DNA from: Atrina japonica | Taxonomy: Eukaryota > Mollusca > Bivalvia > Pterioida > Pinnidae | NCBI GenBank assembly: GCA_030159075.1 | Contig: BROG01000913.1 | Span: forward strand, 162,654 to 226,653 | Direction: 5' to 3' | Length of the DNA stretch: 64,000 nt | In this document: positions 10,542-23,594 of the stretch, piece after piece | Numbering within the stretch: the stretch's first letter is position 1 | Layout of the letters: each line of letters starts with the position of its first letter | Made by a program: the position numbers and the translations under genes | The notes under the pieces: model-generated | The model's database searches: none | What the model saw: the letters and a program-made list of their open reading frames with translations, nothing else | What the model was told of the DNA's origin: nothing

Positions 10542-11465
10542 AAATATGGTCATATATATTTTCTTACTTTATTGTTTACTCAACTATTAATGAAAAGTAA
10601 TATATCAAAATGAATCAATTAATCAAGTTGTTGGTTTGAAAATGTTCTTTAAAACTCGAATATATAATACATGTATATGTTCATATTGCTATTTATTTCA
10701 TGCTATAATCTATTACCAAATTGCTTATACAATCTGCCTTTATTTGAGGTTTGTCGATTTAAAATATGCTTATTACTTTAACTTGAAATATAAATCCTTT
10801 TATAGCCACGCATAATTTGGAACAAAATCTATTTCATAATTAAACAATACTTTGTATGCTTCTGTATTATCTAATGTACAATGTCCTGAAATTAAGGCAT
10901 GTTCTGCCCGGTTATATTTAAAATTTGCATTTATAAAAAAGAATTTATTTAATGTATAGGTCTACCAAGGTTAATTGGCACATGTTTACAAACACAACGA
11001 GTCTAAATTGAATCATAACAGGGTGGACAGCCTACCTGTCGACAAAAAAATATTAGACCTACAGTAATGTGTGGAATCCGTGCAAGGCAAAGTGTTATAT
11101 CTGTTCACCCTATATTTGGACAATGGAACGTATTGTTTTAGTTTTTGACAGATCCTGGATATGCCAGTTTATGTTGGTAGACCTATAGCAGTGAGCGACA
11201 ACCTTAATGGTGATATGGACTTCCAGCACCACAGGTTCACTCACAACAATTTTCAAGTAATACGGGAAACCTAATTTTCTGATTCCATTTTCTATTATAT
11301 TATAATATTGTGACAATGTTAAAACAACACCATTTTTTATACTTTGAAAGTTCATAGAGAACTTCACCTGCAGCCAGTGACTATAGTACTGCCTGTATTA
11401 CACTAAAATTTATACACGTATATCATTCTTTTTTAATGTGGCTCAACATGTGCTCCCTAATATAC
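10542..11465. other. Gene-poor stretch
   Basis: AT-rich. An 85-codon open frame on the minus strand (11367-11110) has no recognisable motif and is not called. Confidence 0.4.
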
Positions 11466-11468
11466 ACA

Positions 11469-11800
<332 letters not shown>

Positions 11801-12225
11801 TCAGCATACACACTGTTCCAGCAAGTTGTAGGATGACTAGAAACAGGATACTGTTCCAGGACCACGAAGTGTTCTTAGACGTAGGTCAAAAAATGGAATT
11901 CTGTGTTTAGAAATTTCGGAGATGAATAAGGCCATGTTTAGAAATTTTACTAGTATACTATTACTGTTAGGTATAAAATTGAATTTGAAAATGGTGAATC
12001 AGTATTTTATTTTAAGATCAAAGTATTGACCAAAGCCTGAGACAATTTTGTATCATGGACCGCGGTGATGTTTGGTGCCAAGAAAACGGTAGTGATACCA
12101 CATTAGGTAAAATGTATTTTAAGTTTGAAACATAAATCTCAGACATTCTGTAATTACTTAAGTATTCGGAAAACAGTCTTTTGAAATGGTTCTTTAGAAA
12201 TATAAAGATGTATTTTGCTGTTAGT

Positions 12226-12459
<234 letters not shown>

Positions 12460-12648
12460 TCACAGGCGAGATGTTGAAGAATAGAATTTCATTCACATGG
12501 TATATAAGATCTACCTCAAGTGTGATCTTTCTTGATACAAATAAGTTGTATATCTAATAAAAAAACAACAGAAGGACTATACGTACACAACTCGAAATAG
12601 TATAACAGAGTAAAAGACAAGATTAAATATTATATGCAGTAGGTAAAG

Positions 12649-12654
12649 TTTAAT
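12649..12654 (-). terminator. Poly(A) signal variant of shematrin-like gene B
   Basis: ATTAAA on the minus strand, 91 nt after the stop at 12745, in the position equivalent to AATAAA of gene A within a homologous 3' UTR. Confidence 0.6.
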
Positions 12655-12744
12655 TCGAAATACAACTTCATTACAAGAAATTATAAAATAGACAATCCTC
12701 CTTCACATTCACTTTGGCACCTTTTCCTAATATTAATGATGGAT

Positions 12745-14097
12745 CTAATATACTTTTTTGTAACGGCGACCTGTAAAGATAAGTGTGATAAAATTTTAGA
12801 ATGATTACTAGGTTTTGCAAAAAAGAACAATTTCACCACAGCAACAAAGTATTGTCTCTATATTTTAATATATCGATGAAAATGTCCTGTTTTTGTTCAT
12901 GAAGTTGGCTTTATGAGTAAGTATTTAATATAACAATATATCTTAATTATCTGGTTTGTTAGCTCGAAGTAATGTGTGCAGACGACTATACATTGTTTCG
13001 TACTAAAACCGGTCAGAAAACAAAGGTTTACTAGATCGGACAAAGTTACATTATTTGGAAGCGGAAGCTAACTTTTTTGATAGATCTTTTACATATATTA
13101 ATTGTGTGTAATCATTAAGATTAAAAGCAACAGTAAAAATCACACTAAGGGCAATTACAGAGTCTATCATAGGACGCTATCGGAATTATCAAGCCTAAAG
13201 AGTGAACATTCAATTATTGATCTAACTTTTCGTGTTTTTGCATTTGCAATGATCGGCTGAACCAATTTCATGACAAATCTGATTATATGATAAGAAGAAA
13301 AATGTTTTACCTCCACGTCCTCCTAGTCCAAAACCACCGTATCCGGATCTTCTTCCAAAGTAACCTCCATAGCCTCCTGGGGATCCATAACTGCTATACC
13401 CAAGTCCTCCATATAATCCACCATACCCTCCAGAACCTCCATATCCACCAAGTCCTCCAAACAATCCACCTCCTAATGAACCATACCCTCCGGAACCTCC
13501 ATACAGTCCAGAACCTCCATATCCACCAAGTCCTCCAAACAATCCACCTCCTAATGAACCATACCCTCCGGAACCTCCATACAGTCCAGAACCGCCATAT
13601 CCACCAAGTCCTCCATATCCACCAAGACCTCCATATCCACCAAGACCTCCATATCCACCAAGACCTCCATATCCACCAAATCCTCCACCTCTTCCGAATC
13701 CTCCGTAACTGGGGTAACTGCTGTATCCTAAACCTCCATATAAACTACTGTAGCCTCTTCCAAAACCTCCGAGTCCACCAGATCCGAAACCTAGACCACC
13801 ATATCCTCCAAAACCTCCATACCCGGAACCTAGACCACCATATCCTCCATACCCGGAACCTAGACCACCATATCCTCCATACCCGGAACCTAGACCATAT
13901 CCTCCAAAACCTCCATACCCGGAACCTAGACCGCCATAGCCTCCGTACCCGGAACCTAGACCACCATATCCTCCAAATCCCCCATAATTTCCGTATCCTC
14001 CATATCCACCATATTTTCCACCATAGCCTCCGCTGTAATATCCATCATCTCCTGCTAAAGTTAAGCCAACAAACAGACAAAGGAGGAAAATCTTCAT
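12745..14097 (-). CDS. Shematrin-like shell matrix protein B (3 exons, 270 aa)
   Basis: Paralogue of gene A, same role: a secreted Gly/Tyr-rich component of the shell organic matrix. The start Met is at 14097-14095 in exon 2, which begins at 14111 after an AG acceptor (14113-14112). Exon 2 codes 13311-14097. Donor GT is at 13310-13309, the acceptor AG at 12772-12771. Exon 3 codes 12770-12745. Phase fits (787 + 26 nt = 271 codons with stop). Residues 1-15 are a signal peptide nearly identical to that of A. The body has blocks of GGLGSGYGGY and GGYGGL repeats and a 26-residue internal duplication (78-bp DNA period, units near 13445 and 13523). The tail is GRGGRRYKKVY; like A it ends basic then V-Y. 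A long antisense open frame over the exon is a composition artefact. Confidence 0.9.
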
Positions 14098-14189
14098 AAT
14101 GACTGGGTTATCTGTAAGCAAATTAAGGGAAAAAATCAGTGGCGAATCTCAGTTTGATATTTTCATAGAATTATGAACTACTGTAACAT

Positions 14190-14402
14190 CGTAATTTTCG
14201 CTCTCGTTTTATTTTCGTCATTTTTCGCCCTTAAATGAGAGGGCGAAATTACAATGGAAGCGAAATTTTCAAGCTAAATAATTAAAGCACAGGCATGCAT
14301 GTCATCTATAAGACTATCATTATCTAGGGCGAATTTAAGACGGAGTGAATATTTTTATGTCGAAAAAGGACGAAAATAACCAGTAGCGAAAATTTCCAGG
14401 TA
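14190..14402. mobile_element. MITE of the 'aattttcgct' family
   Basis: Same family as 11469-11800 without the (TA)n expansion: 'ctcgttttattttcg' start, 'gcgaatttaagacggagtga' middle, 'gcgaaaatttccagg' end. Confidence 0.6.
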
Positions 14403-14407
14403 GAGTA

Positions 14408-14553
14408 TATTGGGATATTTTGACCATTGTTTAATTTTGGTCAATTTGGCCACCCTATTAAAATGGCCAAAAATGAACGGTCCAAAATATGTACCCTTCA
14501 ATTTATGACCAAAGTGGCAAAATTTAGCGATGCCAAAATATCCCAATTTACGG
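14408..14553. mobile_element. MITE with 14-bp TIRs
   Basis: Ends ATTGGGATATTTTG and CAAAATATCCCAAT are perfect inverted repeats; the interior is full of short 'tttggcca'/'tggccaaa' words. A relative lies at 55855-55970. Confidence 0.65.
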
Positions 14554-15004
14554 TATACAGTATGAGATATTTAAGAAGTATATGAAAGCACGTGTAAATA
14601 ATACAAAAGTCAATAATGTAATCTAGCATTGCAAACCCGGATACATTGGAAAGGTTTTACGTTACCTGGGAATGAGACACTACGTGACATCGACAAGACC
14701 AGTTCGTTTTAGCAGACAATAAGCAATTTTTCAAGTGAATTTTAAATATATTTTTCTAATATACATGTATATGTTTGTCTAAAGGAAGGTGTTACAAAAA
14801 TATCTATTAGTGTGTTCATCAAATATATATTTCGATTCACGATATTCGGATGAAGGAAATATTTTTTTACAGAATTTGCAGTATACCAGGAATGACGATG
14901 GAACATCATGATTTTCCATATGTTACAAGCGTAGGAGAAATAGGAAATGAGCAAGTTGGGGTTTTAATACCTTTAACTAACTTCAAAAAGGCAACTGCAA
15001 TCAA

Positions 15005-15168
15005 ACCTGCTTTAGCGACCACCTGTGTATAAAGACCACCTGGTAACAAAGACTTTTTGCTGTCTCCAATAGTACTATTTGTATACAAACCAGCCTCTAT
15101 ATAAAGACCACCTCTCTATTTTTTGTGTCCCGAAGGGGGCCTTTATATACAGGTTGCACTGTATATGA
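15005..15168. mobile_element. Miniature element with 'ataaagaccacc' repeats
   Basis: Several copies of 'tataaagaccacct' and an end reading 'acctgtatataaaggcc' on the minus strand. Same family as 32960-33150, 34975-35155, 38315-38500, 40220-40405 and 62770-62945. hAT-like by its CAGT-type ends, but this is only an inference. Confidence 0.5.
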
Positions 15169-15488
15169 AGTGTACGTCATATTTGATACTTTACTCTCCA
15201 CATTGAAATCTTGAATTTAGAATACGTTGGTTCTGTCGTGTTTAAGTCACAATCAACATTAATTTTTTTTAAAGTTTGTGGTAACGTTGAAGGTTTAGTT
15301 ATACAGTATCTAAGAAAAAGACTACTAACATATCGGGAATAAACTGACAATCTACTCTACAAAATCTAGTAATTTTCAAACCATTGCTGACGATAAGTTA
15401 TATATATATATAAGCCACGATGACTGGAGAAACATCTTTGCATTATATGTATTTTTTAAGCTCAAATAGTGAAAAAATAAATACTTAC

Positions 15489-15561
15489 ACTTCGGTTGTT
15501 AACTTGTCGGTGGATGTGGATGTTCTGCTGTGAAGTGTCGAGATAAAGTCCCCTTATATAG
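15489..15561 (-). promoter_or_regulatory. Core promoter and non-coding exon 1 of shematrin-like gene B
   Basis: TATA element CTATATAAGGG on the minus strand (15561-15551). Start expected near 15527 (inferred). The 5'-UTR exon ends at 15489 before GTAAGT. Confidence 0.7.
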
Positions 15562-15585
15562 TATTCTATCTAGATATGTGATTTA

Positions 15586-15700
15586 TTACTGGTCAAATAT
15601 TTAACAAGGAAATCAAAATTTGATTTAAAACATGACAGGAATTTTGATTATTGTGTATTTCTCAGGTAAAAAATGAGAGTATGGATACACCTGAATGATT
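15586..15700 (-). promoter_or_regulatory. Upstream promoter block shared with gene A
   Basis: Aligns with the block upstream of gene A's TATA box at a similar distance; see that entry. Similarity fades beyond about 15700. Confidence 0.6.
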
Positions 15701-17700
15701 TTTGTTTTCATTTACCGGGCCAATAAATTTTATCAATTCAAAATGAAATGTAATTATTTATCATTATGACCAATTTCTCATAGTAATAATTTATGTACTA
15801 AAGTAGTATTTACATTAACATGAAGGGGTTTGATTGTGTTTTCATAATAAATTATGATACATAAAACAGATTTTTAAGCTTTCAAAATTAGATTGTCAAA
15901 TACCAGGGGAGTATACTCCCGAACAACTTAGCATTCGGTTTATGTCGATCTAATTTCGTCTTGTTATGGAGAATCAAGCAACATATAGATGTAATGGACC
16001 TTCTTTTAAAGACTTAAGTGTATTGAAATTTCAAAGTAACTAAATTTCCGGTAAGCATACCCTCGAAACCCCCAAGTATTTGTCTAGTTTTTGCCTGCTG
16101 AATGTTCCTGCGTTTGGGAATAAATCAATATTTCAGTGTCTGAATGATTCAACGTGATCTATCGAAGCTTGTGCAATTCGAAAATTTCAAGGGGAGCATG
16201 CCAGAACCCCTTTGCAGTTGCTTTTAGATATGACACATTTTAGCGGAGTAACCAATGTGATGTCTTGGTGAGAAACTGGTCCATATATAGTATATAAAAG
16301 CTGTAAATGATTCTTCAGGATTCCAAAGTTTAGAATTTATTTCTTAAAAGATGCGTGACACCCAACCCTCTTACGGATTCTTGCTTTACAATTCATTCAA
16401 CAATTTGAAAGATCTGTGCACCAAGGCATATACTGTATAGTACTTTTGATACTATTAAAGTATTAAAATAATAGTTCATGTCTTTTCCCTTTATCTTGAC
16501 GCCCATTTTGAAAAAAATAAATTCACCACTGTTTCAGGTAGAGGTTAGGTCCGAGGGGTTAAGAAGTAAAGGGGTTTTTGGACAATAATTTTATCAGATT
16601 CGTGATAAATTGTACTGTACAAGTTGTACAATCAATTATACAGGCAAATTTGATGTGTATGTTATAGAACAAGAGGAAACAGACTTCATTGTTTGTAGGC
16701 AAATCATGATTGATTTGTAAGTAAAAAACATACATTTCATTCCAGTACAATGGCATTGGTGTTGTTTCACTTAATTGCTTTTTATTTATTTTTTTCGAGT
16801 CTGAATAATTAGTCTGAAATATCATCCTCGTAGGAACACACACACACTCACACACACACACGATTGGATTTGCGATCAGGTATTTATCTGTAATTATGTG
16901 CACAGTTAATAGAACGACATAAAAACAAAGTCACTAGAAATATGCTGTAAAGGACGATGTTTTGACCCTGTATTATATGTTAAGTTTTAGAATACTGACA
17001 TCAACGACGTGACAAGTATTGTGAGAAGATATGTTCACATAGAATTTGTTTTATTTATTCATAGCCAAAAAGTGGGTTAAGCAGGTATAATACGTAAAAA
17101 CTCCAATGTGTTGTATTGCTAGGGAAATGATATAACAGCAGTACGTTGTCAATACGAACGTAAAAAATAAGTGTTTTATATGCAAGCAGTAAGTCTTATA
17201 TTCAATATTCTGTACTCTGAGAAATTAAGTAGATCTATTAGAGTACAGATAAAAATAAGTATCTGTTCGTCCAAAATGCATGTTTGTTCTGAATTTTCAT
17301 TGGTGATATCAGAAGCTGTAAATTCCCTTATATCGACGATAAATAACACTGTGTATGTTTGTACTTTTCTGATCTTGCCAGTGGGTGAAATTGTCAAAAT
17401 AACGATAGTTATAATGAAGCGATCTAACTCTATATCTTTCACAGTCAAGGCTCTACATAATTTACATGTTCTCGTATTTTATTTTCGAGTGATAGGACAC
17501 CGTCCGAAGAAAACATTTTAAAGTTCTGTCCGAAAACTGCTTTGCCAATCACATTCAAATTTGGTAGGAAGTGTCTTTAGGAAAAGTAAACATGCACTGG
17601 TATCTTGTTATCCTTGTCCGTCCTCCACTGGGGCTCTTTAGGGTAGAACCAAAACTGCGAAAGAAATATAGCCCAATCTTAAACAGAGGAACAAGGGGTG
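15701..17700. other. Gene-poor stretch
   Basis: AT-rich. Two patches (15900-15925 and 16185-16210) share 'aggggag-ata/cat' words typical of a degraded dispersed repeat. Overlapping open frames at 17171-17521 (+) and 17448-17176 (-) show no domain and are treated as chance. Confidence 0.4.
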
Positions 17701-17712
17701 TAAACAGCAACC

Positions 17713-17935
17713 TAAGGTGTCTCAGTGGCCGAGTGGTTAGAACATAATTCTTTAAACCAGGAGGTACCATGCCTCTGTTCACCGCGGGTTCCAGTCCCAC
17801 TGAAACATAAGCTGATTTTGTGAGAACGTTTGCCATTTTACGTGGGGAGGCGGGTGGTCTATTTCTGGTACAAACTGACTGTCATCATACAACTGAAAAT
17901 AAAACTGAGTGTGGCGTAGAAAAAAAAACAAACAA
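17713..17935 (+). mobile_element. tRNA-derived SINE
   Basis: Head contains an A box (TGGCCGAGTGG) and a B box (GGTTCCAGTCC) 45-50 nt apart, in a Leu/Ser-tRNA-like context. The body has 'aagctgatttt' and 'gtttgcc' words shared with the other SINE copies. Ends in an A-rich tail. Confidence 0.7.
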
Positions 17936-17959
17936 AAAACGGCCAAATGAGTGATTTGT

Positions 17960-18470
17960 ATTATGTAGATTTTCCACATTTAAGTAGTAATATCCCTCAA
18001 TAACCTGCATATGGAGTTTATATTTCACAAATGATCCGATATGCCAGGGCGTGCACAACATATGAAGATTTCATATACAGAGGTAAACTACTCACTGACA
18101 AATTATTGACGTTTAATGTCAACGTTCCGCAAGTTTTACGGTCGGTATAATAGTCTTGTTTGCGACTACTCTGTTTCACTAAGTGAAATGTTGAGTTGCC
18201 TTTTCGTTGGCGGTTGTTGAGACGTCTGTACCAATTGTGACGAGGATACACTCCTCACGTGTTTCATTGGACTTGACTGTGGACTCACGGCGGGTGTGAC
18301 CGGTCGACAGGGGATGCTTACTCCTCCGTGGCACCTGATCCCACCTCTTGGTTTCCAGAGGTCCGTGTTTGTCCATTTTTACCGGATTTGTATCTATGTC
18401 CTGGACATTCTGTTGATTTATGCTTTGGTATCTGAGGTTTTTATATATAAACTATCGGGAACCATACTAT
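17960..18470 (+). pseudogene. PLE fragment, RT C-terminus and 3' UTR
   Basis: Begins inside the C-terminal part of the RT (NIPQSPAYGVYISQ region, here altered), has a deletion of about 20 bp near 18110 relative to other copies, then the full 3' UTR. 5'-truncated, as usual for target-primed insertions. Confidence 0.7.
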
Positions 18471-18479
18471 GGATGTTAA

Positions 18480-19720
18480 TGATACTTTGAAATGATTACT
18501 GAATCCGATAAACCAAGTTAAAATATTAAAATTTATATTGATTTTGAATGCCCTGGACTTGAAATTGTGCTACAAAAATATTGGTAAAATGTCTAATAAG
18601 TTTCTAATATGCCAATGAATATAAAATTTCTCCACTGAAGAAATGTAAGACAATTTACGCTTCTTTTTAAATCATGTGAGGCAAATAAAAATTTTCAATT
18701 CGATACCTTTAAAGAAAATATGTATGTCATTGCAACCACTTGATTTATTACTTTAAAATGTTACAAATGAACTCCTATGTAATATTTTGACTTTAAAGAA
18801 ATTGGGGTAGATCATTTGATTATGTTAAATAGCAAATCATAAAGACGAACTAAAATAGATGCCAAAAAATCTGACTTCTCTAGCAAAAACATAGTTACTA
18901 AAAGATCAAAATTTGAGAAAAATTTGTCTTGGACTTTGAACAAGTCATTCCATCACTTAGTAACAAAACTACTTTTATTGTCCATATATGCCTATATATA
19001 GCAATGTACAATATCATGTCTATGTTGATAATTTTAAAAACTGTCATATTATCGGTATATAATTGAACATCATCATTAGAAATACAGAATTACTTGTAAA
19101 TAGCTAGCTAAAATGCTGTTCACTACGCAGCTACAAGAATGACATTATGTATTTGTGGCGACGTCGTGAACAATGTTTTGGCATCAGTTGACGAGACAAA
19201 TATACAATCTTTATTTGGTCATATCCTAGATACTCGTAAAATATTGTTTTCAAATGTCATTTCATATTAATATATATTAATAATCAATTATTAAGATGTT
19301 CTTCTTTTTAATTTAAATGTAATGTAGATCTACTAGTATATTTGTTTGAATACCTTTTTCACTTTCACACTTTTTTCACTTAAATTCAGGAACAGGTGGA
19401 ATCCCAGATACCTAGACCAATCATATGTACGTATGTCAATATTGAAAATCCTTGATCATTTGGCGCCTTTGTCGAAAACGAACTTTTTTGTGGTTCTTAC
19501 CCTAAAAACCTAATTTCCATTTTATAATGACGAAGGAGGAGTTTTTATCGAAGTAAGGTCTTACTTGGTCAGAATATAAAATTTTGATCTTTCCAATATT
19601 TCATCTTTCGCCCAACGATATCGGTACAAAATGACCTTAACAATATACTGTATAAATTGATGATACGCACTTTTCCAACACCATGCATCTTTGATATCTT
19701 AGAGGAATAATAAATAAATC
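18480..19720. other. Gene-poor stretch
   Basis: AT-rich sequence, no recognised gene or repeat family. Confidence 0.45.
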
Positions 19721-19737
19721 ATATAATTGATTTTAGT

Positions 19738-19814
19738 TGTACTACTACTACTACTACTACTATTACTACTACTACTACTACTACTACTACTAGATCTACT
19801 ACTAGATCTACCAC

Positions 19815-19903
<89 letters not shown>

Positions 19904-19906
19904 ATA
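19738..19906. repeat. Compound microsatellite (CTA)n then (AT)n
   Basis: Pure triplet run to about 19791, two AGATCT interruptions, then about 75 bp of AT plus a second short AT run. Confidence 0.95.
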
Positions 19907-19924
19907 AAGCACAAATATCAGTGA

Positions 19925-20045
19925 ATGCGTAGATGGCGCAGTGGTTAGGACGTCGGGCATGAGGGTCAGGCGATTGGTGCCATAGGTCGAGAGTTCGAAC
20001 CCCACCGGGGCATTGTGAGTTTGTAGGTGCCTGTGTGGATTTCTT
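19925..20045 (+). mobile_element. tRNA-like SINE head, second family
   Basis: A box TGGCGCAGTGG (19933-19943) and B box GAGTTCGAACCCC are clear, but the outer strands do not form an acceptor stem, so this is a SINE or tRNA relic and not a functional tRNA gene. Confidence 0.55.
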
Positions 20046-20484
20046 AGTGGATTAAGATTCTTTTAACTAAACGTTTTCCCATAGTCATCAGAAGTGGTAT
20101 TTTTATAATTGATAGAGAAAGTAAAATGATATGATGAATGAATTAAAAATTAACCGCAATTTATCGTGAAATCAAGGTAATGAATAAATAATTAATGTCA
20201 GTAACAATATCAAATAGCTGCGTCTTCTATCCGTTTTCATGACCTAAGCATAATTTGAGTTGAATGATTACATTTCTTTATGGCTGTGACATTTGACACA
20301 ACTGAAATTAAACAATCAAATATGGAAATCATGTTCCTTAGAATTTTAAATATATACCTACTTTGTACCTTAATATATGAGTACTTTAATTTTTCCTCAA
20401 TATCATTATCAAAATTAATATAATCATTAGGGCCTATCATGATTTTTTCGCAAAACTATAAATCTGGTAATTATACTTATAATA
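20046..20484. other. Gene-poor stretch
   Basis: AT-rich, nothing recognised. Confidence 0.4.
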
Positions 20485-20778
<294 letters not shown>

Positions 20779-20914
20779 GTAGCTCTAGAAAGTGTTTGCA
20801 AGAATAAAACTGATATTGTTCTGTATAAAATTGCTTTTATGGCTTTGGTCATTAAACAGTAAATACCAAATGTAGCCAGTATCTATACTCGGCCTGTTCT
20901 TTTCTACTTTCTAC

Positions 20915-21100
20915 TTGATTCTATCAATAAAAGCTCGAAAAAGATGTATTGTGAAGGTTATTCTCGACAACGTACTGGAGAAGCAAAAGTCCGGGACTCT
21001 GAGTCGTAAATTAATGGAGAGGAAAAAACTGGATGAAATTATATTAAAACTACGTTTGCAAGACAAAGCTAACCTCTTGGCAATTGGTCTTAACCGATAA
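20915..21100 (+). other. Unrecognised open frame of 61 codons
   Basis: Encodes a Lys/Leu/Arg-rich, probably helical peptide (contains SRKLMERKKLDEIILKLRL). The antisense strand is also open. No family recognised, no clear splice sites; could be a TE remnant or chance. Confidence 0.15.
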
Positions 21101-21409
21101 ATCAAATTTAGTAACATTGACATTGTCACATCAATGAGTATATCAGTTAATTTAAAGTTCAAATATAATGAAACAAACTCTATGAAATAGATCTAAACTT
21201 ATAAGACATGTAAAATTGCATAGCGTGTCAAGGATTTGTGTAAAATGAACATAAATATTAGGTAAAAATGTGGATTTATTTTAGAAACGGTGAGTTTATT
21301 TAAGTGTGTCCGTGGTCTATATGATATATAACATAGAACTTTTGTTGACAGCATAATTATCCCCGTTTAAAAGATCTAGTATCAATACAAATATAATTGA
21401 GCATACTGA

Positions 21410-21680
21410 AGTTATGTTAGCATTATAAACACAGTAATAAAGTTATAGATTTGAAAAGCCAAAACAAACTCTCAAGACAATCGTTTCTGTCAATATGACT
21501 TCAACAGTGGGGCTCGATTTTAATAATGATGCTGAAAAATATCAATATTTTAGCTTTTGACGAGTTTAAAATTTAAATGGCGCTATTCATACGAAATATA
21601 ACTTCAGTGCGTATAAAAGGTAATCATCTGATACCGAAATACCAGGTACAACAGTGTTTATGTATTATCAAAGGAACCCA
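21410..21680 (-). repeat. Diverged hammerhead-repeat unit
   Basis: Recognisable along its length ('ataccgaaataccaggtac', 'gacaatcgtttctgtcaat'). The hammerhead-like block at 21471-21515 has core CTGTTGA (A6 lost) but keeps GAAAC and GTC-TTGAG. Confidence 0.55.
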
Positions 21681-21920
21681 ATTTTCAAAAAGTACCATTT
21701 CCTTTTAGAATTACTGTATATCCAAATCATTGAGTTCCTTTTTGTACCTTTTTAAAAAAAAATTTCTGTTTACAGATTTTTCCTTCATTTTAACGGGGAA
21801 TGATTTCCTTGTAAACACTAGGATATAAACAAGCTACACGCGCTATGACGTATGATGAATGGTGTCTGTGGCGTGTAGAATGCAGTGCATAATGTCAGAT
21901 ATTTTTGCGTAGATATACAT

Positions 21921-22039
21921 ATAGGGAAAAAAATATTCAACCCCTACCTTGAGGATTTGACAAAGGAATCTTAATCCTCGGGATGAGATTCCTTTGTCAT
22001 ACCCTCAAGATAGGGGTAGATCTATTATTCTCCCTTTAT
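21921..22039. repeat. Long inverted repeat / hairpin
   Basis: Arms of about 53 bp. The inner 32 bp are strongest ('gacaaaggaat' and its complement, with 'acccctaccttgagg' opposite 'ccctcaagataggggt'), around a loop of about 12 nt near 21973-21984. Confidence 0.75.
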
Positions 22040-22062
22040 CGATTTCTTTTTTTTTGCTGTTT

Positions 22063-22235
22063 CACGTTTGCGGTAAGTTTAAATGGTGGAGAAAACCTAA
22101 TTACAAAAATCATGAAGTGACCACCGAGCCTATGCAGGAGCTTAAACTCCATTGTGCCCCAAGCCCGACCAGACGACAGGGGAGAGATGTCGTGCTTTAT
22201 ATACGTTAAGCTCTAACCACTAGGTCACAGAGGTA
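22063..22235 (-). mobile_element. Degenerate tRNA-derived SINE
   Basis: Plus strand ends in 'ctctaaccactaggtcacag', the reverse complement of an A-box head, preceded by a body with 'ggtggagaaaacctaatta' as in other copies. Confidence 0.5.
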
Positions 22236-22239
22236 CATT

Positions 22240-23325
22240 TGATAATGTGAATCGTTGTCATGGAAAGTGTAAAGTCACACATTAAACATATTAATATTTT
22301 GTAAGAAATTGATTTTCAAATTATTTTATCGTAAAAATACTTTTAAAAAATATCAGTCTTTTTAAATTTTTAATTGTTGAAATATAAAAAAAATAATGTA
22401 TTTTGCTAGAAATATGATTACATTGTTTATGAGTTGCTTGTAATTAAGCGAAGAGGAAGAGTTATCGTGTATTTTAGAACAAAATAGTAAATAGTGTACG
22501 TGGTTATATCAATTTCACATTTGACATTTAGGGTGAAATAAATGATTTTTGTTCTGTATAGTGAGATTTTAAATTCATTTTCATGTGATTTAATTTAATT
22601 ACGAAAGTAAATCTAACGATTATACACAAAAACTAAAATGTTCCGCCTCGGGGATATCACCGTGTTGTCTCTGATTCGATGTATTTGTTTATATGTCAAA
22701 AAAAATATATACAACACGTGTCAAATAAAAAGGAAATACATGTAAATCAGATATATACTACAAATTATGCCCGAATGGTTTTCATCATACTGGACGAAAT
22801 ATTACAATGCAAAGTGCAAAGATGTCATATATTTGCATTCCTGCATATTAATTGGTACGGAAGCATTGGATAGCTTTTCATTATTCCCACTCATGCTTGA
22901 TTTAAGTTTTATTTTTTTAGCTGTATCGTAATTAATTCTTATGGTATACATGATTTATTTCTTAAAATTCAATATTATATTTTGCGGTATGGACACACAC
23001 ACTCTTTCTAAGGGATGTCAATTTGATGTATTGCATTTTATAAAGTACATCTACGACATTTCAATATAAGTAAAATATTCTTTGCGGGATGTTAAACAAC
23101 AAACATACGATGTCCAATAAAAGAGAACATGAAAGCAAAGAGGTTCATGTACCACATTGTTAACCCGAGTTGTTTCAACTGCCATTTTACAAATACATGT
23201 GTATGGTTTTAGAATGGGAGTATCAATTCTTAAATTATTATTACATTATTTGGGAGAAGAGGTGACCGAAGATGATTTTTAATTTTTTAATATATAGTTT
23301 AAGGCCAACCACAACAATGTTTCAG
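22240..23325. other. Gene-poor stretch
   Basis: AT-rich, nothing recognised. Confidence 0.4.
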
Positions 23326-23329
23326 TCAT

Positions 23330-23535
23330 ATGGTCGCGATCAATTTTCAGTGGCGGAGGAGATAACCCGGTTACTATATACCCGGGAAGAGGTGACTGGC
23401 CATCCGCAAGTAAACTGGCATTTCACAAAATCAGATTAGATACTATCGGGATTTGAAGCAGTGTTAACTAGAGGTGAGATACTTTTTGATTTAGAGCTTG
23501 ATGGTCTAACCACTCGCTCACAATTAAATCAATCA
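23330..23535 (-). mobile_element. tRNA-derived SINE, degenerate
   Basis: Minus orientation: body words 'ggaggagataacccggttac' and 'cgcaagtaaactggca', head 'ggtctaaccactcg' at the right end. Confidence 0.6.
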
Positions 23536-23594
23536 TACATAATTATATATAATACTCCCATGTAATTAGTTTTTCAACATATGCTTAGTTCTCG

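Larger units (their letters stand above)
14114..15488 (-). other. Intron 1 of shematrin-like gene B
   Basis: Bounded by GTAAGT (15488-15483) and the acceptor at 14113-14112. It holds three miniature-element insertions listed separately (14190-14402, 14408-14553, about 15005-15168). Confidence 0.7.

Noticed and set aside
13287..14099. 270-codon plus-strand ORF
   Set aside because: Exact antisense of the Gly/Tyr-rich exon of shematrin B; the His/Leu composition is a codon artefact.
17171..17521. 116-codon plus-strand ORF
   Set aside because: Overlaps a long antisense frame, no domain, no splice sites or composition change.
19928..20005. Functional tRNA gene
   Set aside because: A and B boxes are good but no acceptor stem forms; SINE or relic.
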